Below, piece by piece: positions 1-12,250 of a stretch of DNA of 64,000 nucleotides (positions are counted from its first letter, which is position 1; every line of letters starts with the position of its first letter). The position numbers and the translations under genes were made by a program. Origin of the DNA: Lates calcarifer. Its lineage: Eukaryota; Chordata; Actinopteri; Centropomidae. The notes below the pieces were generated by a model that was not told where the DNA came from, made no database searches, and was given only the letters and a program-made list of their open reading frames with translations. The stretch covers positions 1 to 64,000 of the forward strand of contig NC_066833.1 of NCBI RefSeq assembly GCF_001640805.2, in the 5' to 3' direction.

Positions 1-1015
1 TAGACGTGGTTGCAATAAGGCAGTATGGTTCCTGAAACTGCATATCTGGACATAAAGGCTCTATAACAGGAAAATGCACTAACAAACATGATCAGTGTCT
101 GTAGCAGTGACCCAGGTACTCGACAGAAAAGTCCATGAGTTCCTGTCTGACAGCACCCACCCCTTGCACCTAGAGATTCAGACCTTGCTCTCAAGTTCCT
201 GCTTCAAATACCCACTAGCCAAAGCCAACAGAGAGGCGTGTCCATAACATGAAACAAAAGTTTGTTATTTAAGAATTTGCCCTGTTTACCTTTAGTGCTT
301 TGGCTTGGTTTTAAATATTATTTATTATATTTAGAATCATTAGCTCCAAGTAACCAAACACAGAACCAAGATAGGGTCTCTGGTGAGATGTGCGTGTTGT
401 GAATGGATGAATGGCCTACTATTGCAAGAGGTGTGTGATTAGGGCTGTGTTATACAACAATATACATTAAATGGTGAAATAAAAATGTCTATGATTTCAT
501 ATTATGCCATATTGTGTATTTAATGGTGTCGTAAAATCCACTGTTCACAGCAATATTTTTTCATCATCTGGATGAGAGCTCCGAACAAGAGAAAGACCAG
601 CTGAGACAAATCCAGAAGCTGGTTCCTAAATGAGGGACTGCGTCTGTAGCATGGGCATGATTTGGTTTTGTAAAATCTGACACGGAACAGAACAGGTCGC
701 CACAACAGATTCAAACACCACTAACCGCTTCTACCCCTTACACAAGAAACACGTCAAAGACAATGGAGTTTTTAAGCACAAAAAAACACCAGGAACTCAA
801 AATAAGCCCCAGAGTCAAATGTGTTATATATATTGTTATATTTAACACATTCATTTTGTGAGCCTTTTAGTGTCTCTGCAGTTTAAACTTCATCCTCCTG
901 AGCTTCATGAAGGTAATATATATAATACAGAAGTGTTCGACTGTGTTCTACTCTTCAGGTGTTACTGTGTCCACATTCTATATGTGGATCTATGGTCGAT
1001 TTATAGATTGCGTTA
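1..1015. other. AT-rich stretch with no gene recognised
   Basis: I see no splice-supported coding sequence in this leading segment. Short open frames near 520-714 (-) and 858-1106 (+) have low-complexity composition and match no family I know. The part from about 940 onward begins to resemble intron sequence of the coiled-coil gene found at 15.8-37.9 kb (for example a segment reading 'gtgtccaca' followed by T-rich sequence), so it may be the edge of an old duplication. Confidence 0.4.
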
Positions 1016-1029
1016 TATATCTTTATCTT

Positions 1030-1400
1030 GTGTTAGTAAGTTTCTCTTTGTAAAATGTTTCCATTGCAGCAGTGTGTTTGAAACATATTGTAAAACTTGT
1101 GTCTGAATGATTTGTGGAGTAAAATGGCCTGTATGTTGAATTTAGTGCACAATTGTTAAATTACATTGTATTGTCCATGTATTAATGTGTCCACACTGTG
1201 TACGTTGAGCTGTAGTGAAGTTAAATCTGCTCTAGTTTGTGTTTAAAAGTAAGATTATGAAAACACTTACACTAACCCTGTGAAGCTGCAGTTTGTAAAA
1301 ATAAAATCTAAAAAAATGTCAAAAACATCATTGGCGGTTAGTCAAGTTAAACACTTAAGACCAGATTATTTATTTAAATCAGTGATTCTGTAAACATTCA
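1030..1400 (-). pseudogene. Relic of a coiled-coil gene exon and its intron flanks
   Basis: At about 1034-1068, read on -, the sequence is very close to the 48-nt coiled-coil exon at 20327-20374: both contain the stretch ATGGAAACATTTTACAAAGA. At 1318-1390 it matches the flanking introns at 20385-20450 and 19857-19925 (shared 'aaaacatcat', 'ggttagtc' and the following T/A-rich track). The exon body is separated from its flank, the splice sites are degraded and no partner exons are nearby. I infer a dead fragment of the same family as the gene ending at 15759, left by an old duplication. Confidence 0.6.
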
Positions 1401-1415
1401 TTATTTATCAGACAG

Positions 1416-1730
1416 TTGAATTTCAAATTTTTGTTTTTTTCTTTCGTTTTTCTCAATACCATAGGACGGGCTGCTGCTGGTAACATTTTTGTGTTTCTTT
1501 TTTTTTCTAATGTAGAAAAACATACTGGAACAGTTACTACACTCAGTCTTTCAAGATTTCATAGGATCATGGTAGAAACCCATTGTACAGTTGGTATTAG
1601 ACTGAAACATTTATCACCACTCCTCAGTGCAAGTCTTATTAAAGAAGTTATGAGTCCATCTTTTGCTCTTAAAGAATTTGAACAACATTTCTTAAACACT
1701 GTCTTCAAACATAAAGTGCTGCAGGTTTAG
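1416..1730 (+). other. Unrecognised 104-codon open frame
   Basis: This is an open frame with a hydrophobic, phenylalanine-rich start (about residues 1-30), followed by a more protein-like stretch with histidines and an acidic end. I recognise no domain. It lies some 340 bp upstream of the HSPA12A-like gene on the same strand, but no splice site or shared sequence ties it to that gene. It could be a fragment of an unidentified repeat or a chance frame. Confidence 0.15.
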
Positions 1731-1964
1731 TTCAACAATGAAAAGTGTTTTGTTCCTGTTTATGTCAAATAACTTGTATTGATGGTATTAATTGATGGTA
1801 TTAATTTATGGATTTGATAGATTTACACATGGCTGCCTTTATATTGACTCATGTTGCTTTGCTGTCTCTCCTGCTCTCAGGGAGGAACGAGGTGAATGTG
1901 TTCACTCAGTCTGACACCAGTATTACTGTGACACAGACTGAGGAGGTGGAGGTGGAGGTGGAGG

Positions 1965-2070
1965 TGTCCTCACTGAGCTCCGCCCCCTGCAGAGATAATA
2001 AAAACACTGCAGCTGCTGCGTCTCAGCACTTTGATTCTTTTCCTCACCTCGACTAGTTTCACCTGTTTCT
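1965..2070 (+). promoter_or_regulatory. Probable core promoter of the + HSPA12A-like gene
   Basis: A GC-box-like stretch (CTCCGCCCCCTGC, 1978-1990) is followed by a TATA-like AT-rich box (about 1995-2004) some 70 bp before the start codon. The same order, an AT-rich GATAAATA-type box then a CTGC-rich leader and a 'ttcctcacct' block, is conserved upstream of the - gene (about 48310-48360) and of the two relic copies at 27.1 and 57.5 kb. That conservation between diverged copies is the main support. I see no clear array of nGAAn heat-shock elements. Confidence 0.5.
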
Positions 2071-4993
2071 ATGATGGGTGACTCATTCATCATAGCGATA
2101 GACTTTGGCACCACATACAGTGGATATTCCTTCAGTTTGACATCCACAGGGGAAGAAACTGATCCACGTTTAAAGTTCTGGGGTAAAGAAATTGGAAAAG
2201 AGACCCCAAAGACTCCAACCTGCATCCTTTTTGATGAACATGGAGAATTTATGAAGTTTGGATATGAAGCTAAAATGGCTTATGTTGAAATGCGTGGTGA
2301 GAACGCAAGGAAACACTTATACTTTGAATGCTTCAAGATGTCCCTCTATGGCACAGTGAGTAAAAATGATCTGATGATATCAATATTCTTCATATATGGA
2401 TCATTACAAATGGTCTGGTTCATATATAATGTTTTGCTGTTTGGTAAGACAATTAAAGAGATTTAGAAGATACCTATGATTCTACCTTTTTAAAATTAGC
2501 CTCAGACCACAAAGAGATGACTGAATAACACAGATCTGTCTCCATGTTAACTGTTACTTTAGTTTTATTCAAACACATATGTTTAGCATAACAAGGTCCA
2601 AACATGTATGAACTAACATCTTGTCAATCACCAACAGAAACTCAACAGAGATGTGACGATTAAAGCTGCAAATGGAAAGTCAATGAAGGCCTTGAAGGTT
2701 TTCACTGAAGCTTTACGATACCTTAAGGAAGACGCCTTGGAAACCATCGCAGCAAACACAGAGGGGAGGAGGTTTATTGCCTCTGACTTCACCTGGGTGC
2801 TGACTGTACCTGCGATCTGGGATCCTTCAGCCAAACAGTTCATGAGAGAAGCTGCAACTCAGGTAACACACTGAGACCATTAGACTCTGCAGTGAAGGTT
2901 TTATTTCTCATGAAAATGAATGATCAGTTTTTCCTTTTACTTCCAGGCTGGTATTGTAACCAAGGGAAAGGAAGACAAGTTGGTCATTGCACTGGAACCA
3001 GAGGCAGCTTCAGTCTGGTGTAAGAAGCTCCCAGCTGAAGGTTTTATAACAGAAAACCGGGGAGGAGACTCACTAGACCGATCTCCAGGAACACAATACA
3101 TTATTGTCGACTGTGGAGGTACAGTTGCGGTTTGTTTGACATTTCAAATTCTACTTAAATCCCAAATGTTTTAATGTGGAAGACGTGGGTTTTACTGAAG
3201 ACAACACTTTATCCACTGGAAAGAAGTAAGATGAGGAAAGGATCTGGGCTAATGAGGACATACTGACCTTTAAAATGATAACTTTTGCTATGACAGAGGC
3301 AGAGACTAAGACAGAACTGTTCAGGGGAGTTCCTAGGGGTTGAATGATTTGGCCCAAGTGTCAGACCGCTGAAATGAGGCAAGCAAAACAAATAAAACAC
3401 AGGGCCACTTTGAATTTAAGGTATTCTGAATAACAGCATAGAAAGAGGTGTCATCAATATCTCCAGAACAAGTAAATTATGCAACTTTGTATAAATCTAG
3501 GGTTGTAAAGATGAGTGTAACCTTGATGCAATGTAATCAATATAATATTCTAGTACTTAGTAGTTCTCTCTTACTTTCAAGTACACTGTGTGAAAAGTCT
3601 GGGACATCTATCACCCATCTATCCTGTTCCATTCCTGTAGGATAACCTCATTGAATTCCTTGATATTTGATGGGGGGTGCTGCTCAACTTTCACAATTCT
3701 TTCACAAGTCTCTTCACAATTCCCCACAGGTGCTCAGTAGGAGTGAGGCCAGGTGACATACTTGACCACTGCAGTTAGACAAATGCAGCCTCTTTTGGCC
3801 TGTTCAGGGTGGGAACCATATAAAAGCACCTTTAGCTGGCAGTGGAGGTAGTCGTAGAGCCAATTCGATGTCTGTGTAAAAGGGAGAGCCAGGAGAGTGA
3901 GACAGACACTGACCTAAGCCAAGGATCACTTCCTCCTTTAATCACTTCCTCTGTGTTGCAGGTGGAACTATTGACATAACTGTCCATGAGGTGCTGGATG
4001 GAGGAGCCCTGAAGGAGCTGCACAAGGCCTCTGGAAATGATCTGGGTGGACAAACTGTGGACAAGAAATTCAAAGAGTTCCTCAGAGAAATCTTCTGTGA
4101 TGGTCTCTGGGATGAATATGAAAGTAACTATCCCAGTGAGGTTCAGAGAATGATGTATGATTTCATGGTTCTGAAGCAGGTAAATGAAGATGTTCAGATC
4201 ACCTGCCCATTTAACCTTGGAAAAGTAGCTCAGAAAAAGAAGGATATAGAAGAGTTTTTTGAAACAGTGGAAGGTGCATCCTGGAACGACGGGTCAATCA
4301 AAATCACAAAAGATAAAATGAGGTCTTTCTTTGATGAGTCTCTGAACAGCATCACCAAGAGTATCAGAGATATCTTGAGCAAAGACTTCAGAATTGAGTT
4401 CATCCTGTTAGTGGGGGGGTACGCTCAAAGCAAAATTCTGCGTAAACACATTAAGAATCAGTTTGGTCGTCAGTGTAAAGTGCTGTGTCCTTACAGGGCC
4501 CAAGAAGCAATTGTGAAAGGAGCTGTGATGTTTGGAAGAAACCCAGAAGTGGTGGCATCTCGAAAAAAGTGCCTTTACTTACGGGATCGCTATCAGAGAG
4601 AGGTTTGATGAGTCCAGGCATAAGGCAGGAAAGAAATTCACAATTACAAATGTAGAATGGTGTAATGATATTTTTAGGAAACTAGTGGAGATTGATGAGG
4701 ATGTTGGTTGGAATGAATCCAGAGAGTACATTTTTGGTCCAATAGAGGCAGATCTGACAGGCGTGACCTTTAAATTTTTTCAAACAGAGAGAAATAACCC
4801 ACCCTATGTGGATGACTGGGGAGTGGAAGAAATTGGCTCATTCATCCTTGACATGCCCGAAACTAAAAGTGGCATGAATCGCGAAGTCAAAGTGGAAATC
4901 AGGTTTGGCTCCACAGAAATGACAGCGACTGCCACTGACATAGATTCAATGGCAGCAGCATCAATCACACTTGACTTCATGATTAAATCTTGA
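2071..4993 (+). CDS. hspa12a-like: HSPA12A-like protein (atypical Hsp70 ATPase), four exons, one frameshift
   Basis: Exons are 2071-2355, 2638-2862, 2947-3118 and 3962-4993; all introns are GT-AG with phases 0, 0 and 1. The start is 2071 or 2074 (two ATGs in tandem); the second aligns with the start of the - copy. The product has the Hsp70/actin-fold ATPase landmarks: phosphate-1 loop (IDFGTTYSGY) near residue 10, the HSPA12-typical ALEPEAASVWC in exon 3, phosphate-2 (DCGGGTIDI) across the exon 3/4 junction, and an adenosine-type motif (LLVGGYAQSKIL) in exon 4. HSPA12 proteins lack the usual Hsp70 substrate-binding domain; cytosolic nucleotide-dependent roles are family knowledge. The reading frame breaks in an A-run at about 4564-4569, one base longer than the - copy, giving a premature stop at 4606-4608. 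Without that base the frame runs on to 4993 (about 570 aa). It may be a recent pseudogenising mutation or a base-calling error. Confidence 0.9.
3620..3775 (-). mobile_element. Tc1/mariner transposase remnant in intron 3
   Basis: Read on -, the sequence encodes a decayed version of the Tc1-type catalytic end: a Trp-Ser-Ser-Met-Ser-Pro start, then T-P-T-E-H-L-W (normally N-P-I-E-H-L-W) and a basic run. It sits inside the 843-bp third intron of the + HSPA12A-like gene, which explains why that intron is longer than the 181-bp one in the - copy. No terminal repeats were identified. Confidence 0.55.
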
Positions 4994-7344
4994 CAACGTT
5001 ACAGAAAATATCAAAACTGTGGCTGTTTTGTCAACCCAATCTCAAGTCGGTTTATGAAATAGTCAAAAAATGTAACGCATTGATTCATGTAGGTGGACAC
5101 AAATGTTGACACTGACACACTGAGAACAACTTTCGAACTATTTCGACTAGAATTTTTTTTTTTTTTTGATAAAGTGCTACATTTGGAAGTTTGCAAGAAT
5201 GTGGTTAGAATAAATGAAGGATGTACAAAGTGCACAACTGTGAAACTAGGTTCAGACAGAGTCCATCTGTGGTTCAGGTAAAGATTTAAGTTTAAGGGTT
5301 TAATTTCCATGTAAATAAACTGGTTGTGTCTGAACTTTATCTAAGTTAAACCAGACCAGGCTCTTTACCTGAACCAGAACCAGGAGCTGTGAGAGTCAGA
5401 ACCACAAAACTAGTTTATAAAGCTGGACTCACTGCCAGTGGAGATTTTACTGTCAGGAAACACAACGGACTCTCCGTCTGTTTACATGAATCAACAGATT
5501 AATTTTCATGATTATTTCATGAATTGCTGTGACACTGGTTTGGTTTCCTTACAGTGGATCCATCAGGAATCATTAACAGCTGTTTAATCGAACAGTCTTA
5601 GATTCACTGGAACTGACTAAAATGTAAAAGTCATGATGATCACCTGTCTTCAGGTGCAATGACAAATTGTACTTTAATATTGTTTAATATTTAATATTAT
5701 TTTTTATTTTTGTAACTTTTTATTTTTTTAGACACTTCAATCATTGGCATCAACATGTAATTTGTTTGTACATACAGTTAAAGTATTTTAAAACAAACAC
5801 CCTGATATTAAAGTGTTTTCAGACACTTGTTAGGTCACAATGTAGAAGTGTTGACGTCCATGTTGTTCAGACATTGAATTAGTGTAATACTATAACACAA
5901 AGGCCTTTTGGAGCTGTGCTTTCTATTCATAGTGTAGAAGATCTTTCCTCTGACAGCAGGTGCTGTAAATCCTAAGCATTTTCATTCACAGATAAGAATC
6001 CTGTTTGTAACAGTGCTACTGATCATCTTTATCTGATGTTGGGCAATTACATTGTGGACCTGTAGAAAAAGCTAACAGAACAGACTAAATGTGGGTTATA
6101 GATATATTTTTAAGGCTTTTGTTTTTACATTAAACGTGAGAGATACGTGATATAAAAATGTAAGACTAGTCATGTCAGAAATATTTACAAGAGAGCTTTA
6201 AAGCTGTTTTTTTTTTTCCAAAGACAGGTTGATGTTGAGACAATATTACCTGAGCAAAGTGCTTTATGACAGAGATGAACTACTGTCAGAAAGATCTGTT
6301 GATCTGCTGATCCCTGTCCAGTTTTTCATTATTATTACCAGTACTTTTAATGTTACAGTTTTGCTCTGTCCAACTGATATTCAATAAAAATCCTTCCTAA
6401 GTAGAAGATGTAAGTTTGATCATATAACTTAATAATAATAATAATGAGGATAATAATACATTTTATTTATAAGTGCCTTTCTGAACACTCAAGGACACTG
6501 TACAATATACAATAATCAAAAGAACTGTACCAGAGACAATAATCAATAAAACTCTACAATATATAATAATCAATAAAGCTGTACAGTATACAATAATCAA
6601 TAAAACAACAATGGATAGAATCAACACAGAAATGTAAGGCCATGAAGCTGCAGTAGGATGGTTAATGCATTTTTATTATTTGTGTTGGGTTGTGTTTGTA
6701 TTTACATGAATGTGTGAATTGCCATCTAGAGAGAAATCAAATAGTGTATTATTATTTATCTATACAGACCCATGTGACCAAATTGAAACTGTAGATTCAT
6801 ATAAGGAACCCTGGGGTTCACATTAACAATAAATTGACAGGTAGCCAGTGTACTGTTGTTCACAGCTGTGTGCTGGTAAGAGATACCATATATAAATAAC
6901 CCTATAAAGATATTTGTGAAATGTAATACAAAAAGTAAATGTAATATAAACCAGCAATTAGCATGAATGCTGCTTTTCCCATTACAGCTTAAAGCTGAGT
7001 GAAGAGGGAACATATTTCATGTTTCAAAGTTGTGACAAGGACTGTGGTGACCACTGAGCTTTAGGTCATGTCCTCTAGTAATTCTGGAGGTAGGTTAGGG
7101 CTTTTAGTTCACAGCTCTAAACATGTTGCTGCCTCAGTTAAAGGCAAAATCAGACAGTTTTATTGTACCTTCTCTAATTGTTGTACTTTTTAAATTACTT
7201 TATACTTTAAATTACCTCTTAATCTGCCAAAAAATACCCCCAAAAAAGCAAAAAACCCTATTGAGAACCAACAAATCCACTTTTTATTCAGCTAAACATG
7301 CTCAAATTTAGAGACTTAGTAGATTACAATACAATGCAAATAAT
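4994..7344. other. Intergenic sequence, mostly unique-looking
   Basis: No coding sequence is supported. There is a poly-T run at about 5153-5168. At about 6426-6600 a fish-type dispersed repeat begins with an (AAT)n stretch, followed by 'acattttatttata' and then a 25-30 bp unit around 'caataatcaataaa' repeated three to four times. The rest shows no pattern I can name. The open frame at 6756-7013 (-) has no recognisable domain. Confidence 0.4.
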
Positions 7345-7349
7345 GTTCA

Positions 7350-7902
7350 CGTCACGACTGAACTAGGACGTGAACCCAAATGCACAACTCAGACTCAAAG
7401 TACAAAAAACAAACAAACAATCTTTATTAGACAAAGTAACAACACAAAATCACTCAAGGCGAGGAATCCAAAAGGTAACAAAAGTATCAAACCAAAATTG
7501 CTTGTGAGGAGGCAAAACCACTAGGTAAAGTATCAACAAAAAAATCACTAAAAAGGAGGCAAAAACTACTAAACAAACAAGGCAGAATAAGGCAAACACA
7601 AAGGATCAAAAACCTGGCGTGACTAGGACTCGAGGTACAGACTGGCTTGGCTCTCTGACTGAACAAGACGAACTAGCACAGGACAAAGGGAGACACAGAC
7701 TCTAAATAGACACAAGGTAAGGGGAAACAGGTGGAGACAATCAGGGCGGGGCAAGCAATCAGGCAGGTGGGAAACACATGAGGGGAAGAGGCAAGTGACC
7801 TGAAACGAGAGGAGAGTAAGATTTCAAAATAAAACAGGAAGTCACAAGACAACATGAAGACGGGACAACACAACAGTGACTTAACATTTCCTGGACATGA
7901 CA
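7350..7902 (-). mobile_element. Solo LTR (553 bp) with 5-bp target duplication
   Basis: The element is flanked by GTTCA at 7345-7349 and again at 7903-7907, the 5-bp duplication expected of LTR retroelement integration. Read on -, it starts TGTCATGTCC, carries an AATAAA-type signal near the far end (about 7420-7435) and ends close to the usual CA. No internal gag or pol follows, so it is a solo LTR left by recombination. It shares its TGTCA start and layout with the elements at 12820-13495 and 53159-53549. Confidence 0.65.
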
Positions 7903-7907
7903 GTTCA

Positions 7908-9045
7908 AAGCTAAAAACAGTCACCACATAGTATCAAGAAGTTGTTTAAAATGAGAGACAGCAAGTACAGTCTGAGAGGAACATTCATATTTGAAAAACC
8001 TAAGATACGAACAACTGTCAAAAATCCTTATCTGTCAGTCAGAGTTGTGAAACTGTGAAATGATTGCTCTGAAAATGTTAAAACCTGTAGTACTCTGAAT
8101 AGGTTCAAAAAACTTTAGAAAAATAGTTTAATTGTGAAATATATTACAGAAAATTAAAACTAATGTGACAATACCAGAAACAGCAGAAATGATAATATTA
8201 ATTATTTGTGCCTGAGGTTGTCATGAACCTGATTTAGTGATATATATGTCCTTGTAAGGTAAGAGGGGTAGGCGTTAAAAAATCTTCAGCTTCAGCCTGC
8301 ACCCTTTCAGTTTTGTTATTGGAAATGTAATAAACTGTGGGAAGCACCCTTCTCCTCTCTAGAGTTGTTGTCAGTCTTCTAAGAGTCTTCTAAAGAGAAG
8401 TCAACTCCTCTTCTCACTTCTGCTCTCTGACTTCCATGAGGCCTTCCTGAAGCACAGGCCTGCACTGGACTGAACTTTGGTAGCAACACAAGAGCCTACC
8501 CGAGGAGTTAAGATCAAGCACCAGCAGGTACAACACGAGGTCTGCCAGCTGGGTTCACCAACAAAAGGAGCCACAGCACAGAGGAGAGTTAGCATCAACC
8601 AGCTAACTCTTCAAAGAGAACAAAGGACAACAACACTGGAACCACACAGCCAGGACAACTGCAGTTTACTGGACTTCATCAGCAACAACAGGACTTTGTG
8701 AGCAACACACCAAAACGCATCTTCTTTATCCCCCTGGACTTGGTAACGTAACTGGGCCTAGTTTACATTACCTTACATAGCTTGGCTAAACATAAGGCTT
8801 TCAACTCTGCCAGTATATGTATTGATTTAGTTCAATGTATTATTTGAGAGCAGTTGTTCTGTCTGTTTATAGTCAGATTACTGGTTGTTACTGTCTTGCA
8901 TGCTATTTGCTAACCTCCCTGTTTTTCAGAAACCTCCTGACTTTGTCTTAGACAAAGGAATGCTTCTTTGTTAACCTCCCTCACATGACATGTGGTCGGC
9001 CATCATGGTTGTAAGCCTGTGAATATTCTCATTCATCCAGGTCAT
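7908..9045. other. Intergenic sequence with no gene recognised
   Basis: I see nothing coding with support. The 8300-8720 part is purine-rich and contains open frames on both strands without recognisable domains; it may be an unannotated repeat, but I could not match it elsewhere in the window. Confidence 0.35.
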
Positions 9046-9049
9046 AGTT

Positions 9050-9660
9050 ATCGCAAGGAAAGTTACTAGAAACCACTACACAAATGCATGGCCCAACACA
9101 GGAGAGCGAACTCCTCAGGTCTGGACTCTGCCCTCTATTTACATCTAAAGGAGAAAACCCACTCCTTTGAGGATAACAAGGTCCACATCTTGGACAGAGA
9201 GGACAGATGTTTTGAAAGAGGAGTAAAAGAAGCCATCTATGTAAAAGTAGAGAAACCATCTCTCAACCTAGGAGGAGGTCTAAGACACCACCTATCTCCA
9301 ATTTACAATTCTGCCCTTTCATCCCTTCCCAGGAGATTCAACAATTTGGCCTCTAGAAAAAACAACCTTTCATAAATGGCCTCATGTGACTCCAACGACT
9401 GTCGTTACAACACAATGGGGCACTAACAAAGTTGAAACTAATGTTTTCTACCAACGACTGTCAACCTAACGACTGTCGTTGACACCTAGAACACAAAGGA
9501 TCCATGACATCATCGGTCTTGTGAAAGCCCCCACAGAGGTTAAATACCTGGGCTTCCACACCAAAAATCAGTTGGACCAGTCCCAGCCTGGTCAGATGCG
9601 AACACGAACTGATGAAGCCTCTTGGATGAGAGGTGAAACGTCTTCTAAACTATAACTAAG
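9050..9660 (+). mobile_element. Penelope-like element (GIY-YIG type) 3' fragment
   Basis: The frame at 9088-9375 encodes a segment with HSFEDNKVHILDREDRCFER followed by GVKEAIYVK and an 'SLNLGGGLRHHLSP' motif, which I recognise as the C-terminal GIY-YIG-linked end of fish Penelope-like retroelements. The tail (about 9608-9655) has the typical 'cttggatgagaggtgaaac' sequence. Between them 'acgactgtc' recurs at least three times. The reverse transcriptase is absent, so this is a truncated insertion. A related copy lies at 11215-11790. Confidence 0.65.
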
Positions 9661-11214
9661 TCCAGTTGCTTTCGATTTAACTTTCCTTGAGACATCTTGG
9701 TTGTAGTTCCATGGTTTTAAGCCATTAAGTTTAAGACGAAAGAACTATCTTAAGTCAGCCATCTTGTCATTGTTTCCCACACACACATACATATTCACAC
9801 ACGCACACATGTACCTAGTGTTTGTGGATTAGGTTGGAGTTTGTGTTTTATTATTTAATCTGGTATTTGTTCAAATAAACACTTTTGAACACTGAATATT
9901 TTGCTGGTCTTTTTAATGTTGTACAAAAGTAAGTATTGGCAACCTCTATGCTGTAGAACTCCAAATCCTTTAACTTCTACTAAGTATTGATGTGGTAATT
10001 TTGGTTGTAGTTATTAATTTAATCATTAATCAAAGTTCCAAATTAATAATTTGTATATTTTATGAGACTGATTCAATTAATTGGCTAACTGGTGCCCCAA
10101 GGTGGATTTAATGTAAATTAAATCCTATTAATTTATGTAATAATTAGTTACATAATATTTGCATTTTTAGTGTTAATATTTTTATTAATTTGATAGCCAA
10201 TAACACCTAGTTCTTCCCAACAGTAGCGTAGGTTCTCCACAGGTTTCAGAGCACTCAGATTTACCAATATGTGTTGTGATCATTTATTTAAGATACAACA
10301 ACAGTTCAGATCAAAAAACCTAACATCCTCACATTATTTCCCTCATTCTTATAACTTGTGTTATCTGATCTGTTTCACAACCTGCTCTATAAAGCCAAAG
10401 GGGGAAATGTAGTTTTGGAAAGCAGCTGGACTTTGAAGACATAACAACAGTATGAACCACATTCCACTGGCACTAGATGACTGATGATGTTAGAGATTCT
10501 TGATGTGTCCTAATTTAAATGCTGTGGATCAACTGTGCACCACCCACCTACTATTACTACTGTAATACCTTTGTGGGGGTCATCCGTTCACATAAAGTGA
10601 AACCCTTACAGTGGTCCAGAATGCAGCGGTGAGTCTGGTCTCTGGTCAGTGGTGTAATAATCATTATATAACAAAAAGAAGCACCACCTTTTCTTGAGAG
10701 CAGATCAGATTTTTGGCTCCTTTATCTTTCAGGTGAAAGAAAAGAGACAGCAGGTGCTGATTTGTTTGGCTGATTAAACCTGTTGGTTCAGTTCTTGGTA
10801 CAGTACATAAAAACGAAACACTCCTGTGGTTCCAGACATTAAAGATTCCTGATGTATTGTGTCCTGATTTTATCTTTACTTCCAATGTATCACCAATGTA
10901 TCACCACTTGGTCATTGTGCAGCTGTGGTGGAAACTGAAACAAAGTCACCTCATGATAAAGAATCAGTCTGAAATTCATTGTCACATCCAGGAGGTCCTG
11001 ACCTTCATGTTGATGGAAAAGAGTCTGTGGGGGAGATATGGTTCAAATGGAAATTCTTTTGGCCTGATAATATACACACAAGCTGGTGGCTACTAAGGGT
11101 AAGTTTCCACACCAGACTAAAATTGCACTTTCTGGTCACAAACATAAATGCTGTGTTTGGAGAGGACTCACCAAGGCTTTTGATGAAAAGTACACCATCC
11201 CTATATCTGTGAAG
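9661..11214. other. Intergenic sequence with short repeat scraps
   Basis: No gene is supported. A short stretch at about 10600-10640 resembles the 'VQNAA' region of LINE reverse transcriptases, but it is too short to classify. The 9970-10200 interval is very AT-rich. Frames at 10664-10885 (-) and 10857-11212 (+) match nothing I know. Confidence 0.35.
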
Positions 11215-11790
11215 GTTCTCAGTCATCCAGGTCATGGTAGTTTTAAGTGCTAAGGTTGAAGGCAACTGGACTTCTTTTTGGTTTCCTTGAAGAGAGAGCC
11301 AGCCCATCAGGACAAGAGTCAGTGGTTCATTTACACCTGAAGGAGAAGGGACACTCTGACACTCTGAGGATGACAATGTCCACATTTTGAATAGAGAAGA
11401 CAGATGGTTTGAGAGAGGAGTGAAAGAGGCCATCTATGTCCTTCTGGAAGGTCCAGCTCTAAACAGAGGTGGTGGTCTACGACACCATCTTTCAGCCACT
11501 TACAATGCAGTCCTGAGATCCTTGCCCAGGAGGTTCAACCCCTATTCACACCTTGAGGCATGTGACCCTAACGACTCACATGATGTCAGGGTGGGGCAAT
11601 GACTCACACCTGGGCCCATGTGACCCTAACGACTCACATAACGACTGGGTGGGTCAATGACACCGATTACCACCCCTGGAGGTTTAATTACTCCCCACAC
11701 AGTTTTCAGAACCATCTTCAAGGAAACCAAAAAGAAATCCAGTTGCCTTCAACCTCAGCACTTAATACTACGCCCTACTGCACTGAGATG
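11215..11790 (+). mobile_element. Second Penelope-like element fragment
   Basis: The frame around 11340-11560 encodes DREDRWFERGVKEAIYV followed by GGGLRHHLSATYN, the same GIY-YIG-linked tail as at 9050-9660. The upstream 'cagtcatccaggtcatgg' block (11219-11237) is also shared with 9034-9045 and with about 33059-33075. The downstream part repeats 'ccctaacgactcac' at about 11569 and 11621. It is 5' truncated and frameshifted. Confidence 0.6.
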
Positions 11791-11864
11791 GATCTCTAAT
11801 GTTTTGGAGGTGTCTGAGCTACAGAGGAACGGGGAGTTAGTAGTAGTTTGCATTCATCAGCCAG

Positions 11865-12250
11865 GAAGCTGCACATAGGATGTACTTGGACTTTCCAACA
11901 TGACAGTAATCTGAAACACAAGGCCAAGTAGATCCTTTGGTGGCTACAGCAGAAGAAAGTGAAGGTTCTGGAGTGGCCATCGCAGTCCCCTGACCTCATT
12001 ATCCTTGAGCCACTTTGGGGAGATCTGAAATGTGCAGTTCAGACAAGACAACCCAAGAATCTGAGGGATTTGGAAGCGTTTTGCCAAAAAGAATGAATAG
12101 CTTTACCACTTGAGAAAATAAAGGGCCTCACCCACAACTATCGCAAAAGACTATAAACTGCCATTGATGCTAAAGGGTACACAATTTTTTGAAAAAGGAC
12201 CATCTCTAAATTTTCTTAATGGCTATGTTATATTTAATAAATGTGCTATT
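11865..12250 (+). pseudogene. Tc1-like transposase C-terminal pseudogene
   Basis: Forward translation gives a decayed Tc1 transposase end: 'WTFQHDSNLKHKAK', then a stop, then [19 protein letters not shown], where intact elements have N-P-I-E after the SPDL, and a '[11 protein letters not shown]' segment. Several stops interrupt it. It joins directly to the Penelope-like fragment, so one probably inserted beside or into the other. It is not the same subfamily as the element at 21609-22846. Confidence 0.7.

Noticed and set aside
1923..2225. 100-codon frame on - overlapping the HSPA12A-like exon 1
   Set aside because: It is an antisense shadow of exon 1 and of the GGTGGA repeat in the promoter; the equivalent frame at 48097-48492 is likewise antisense to the other copy.
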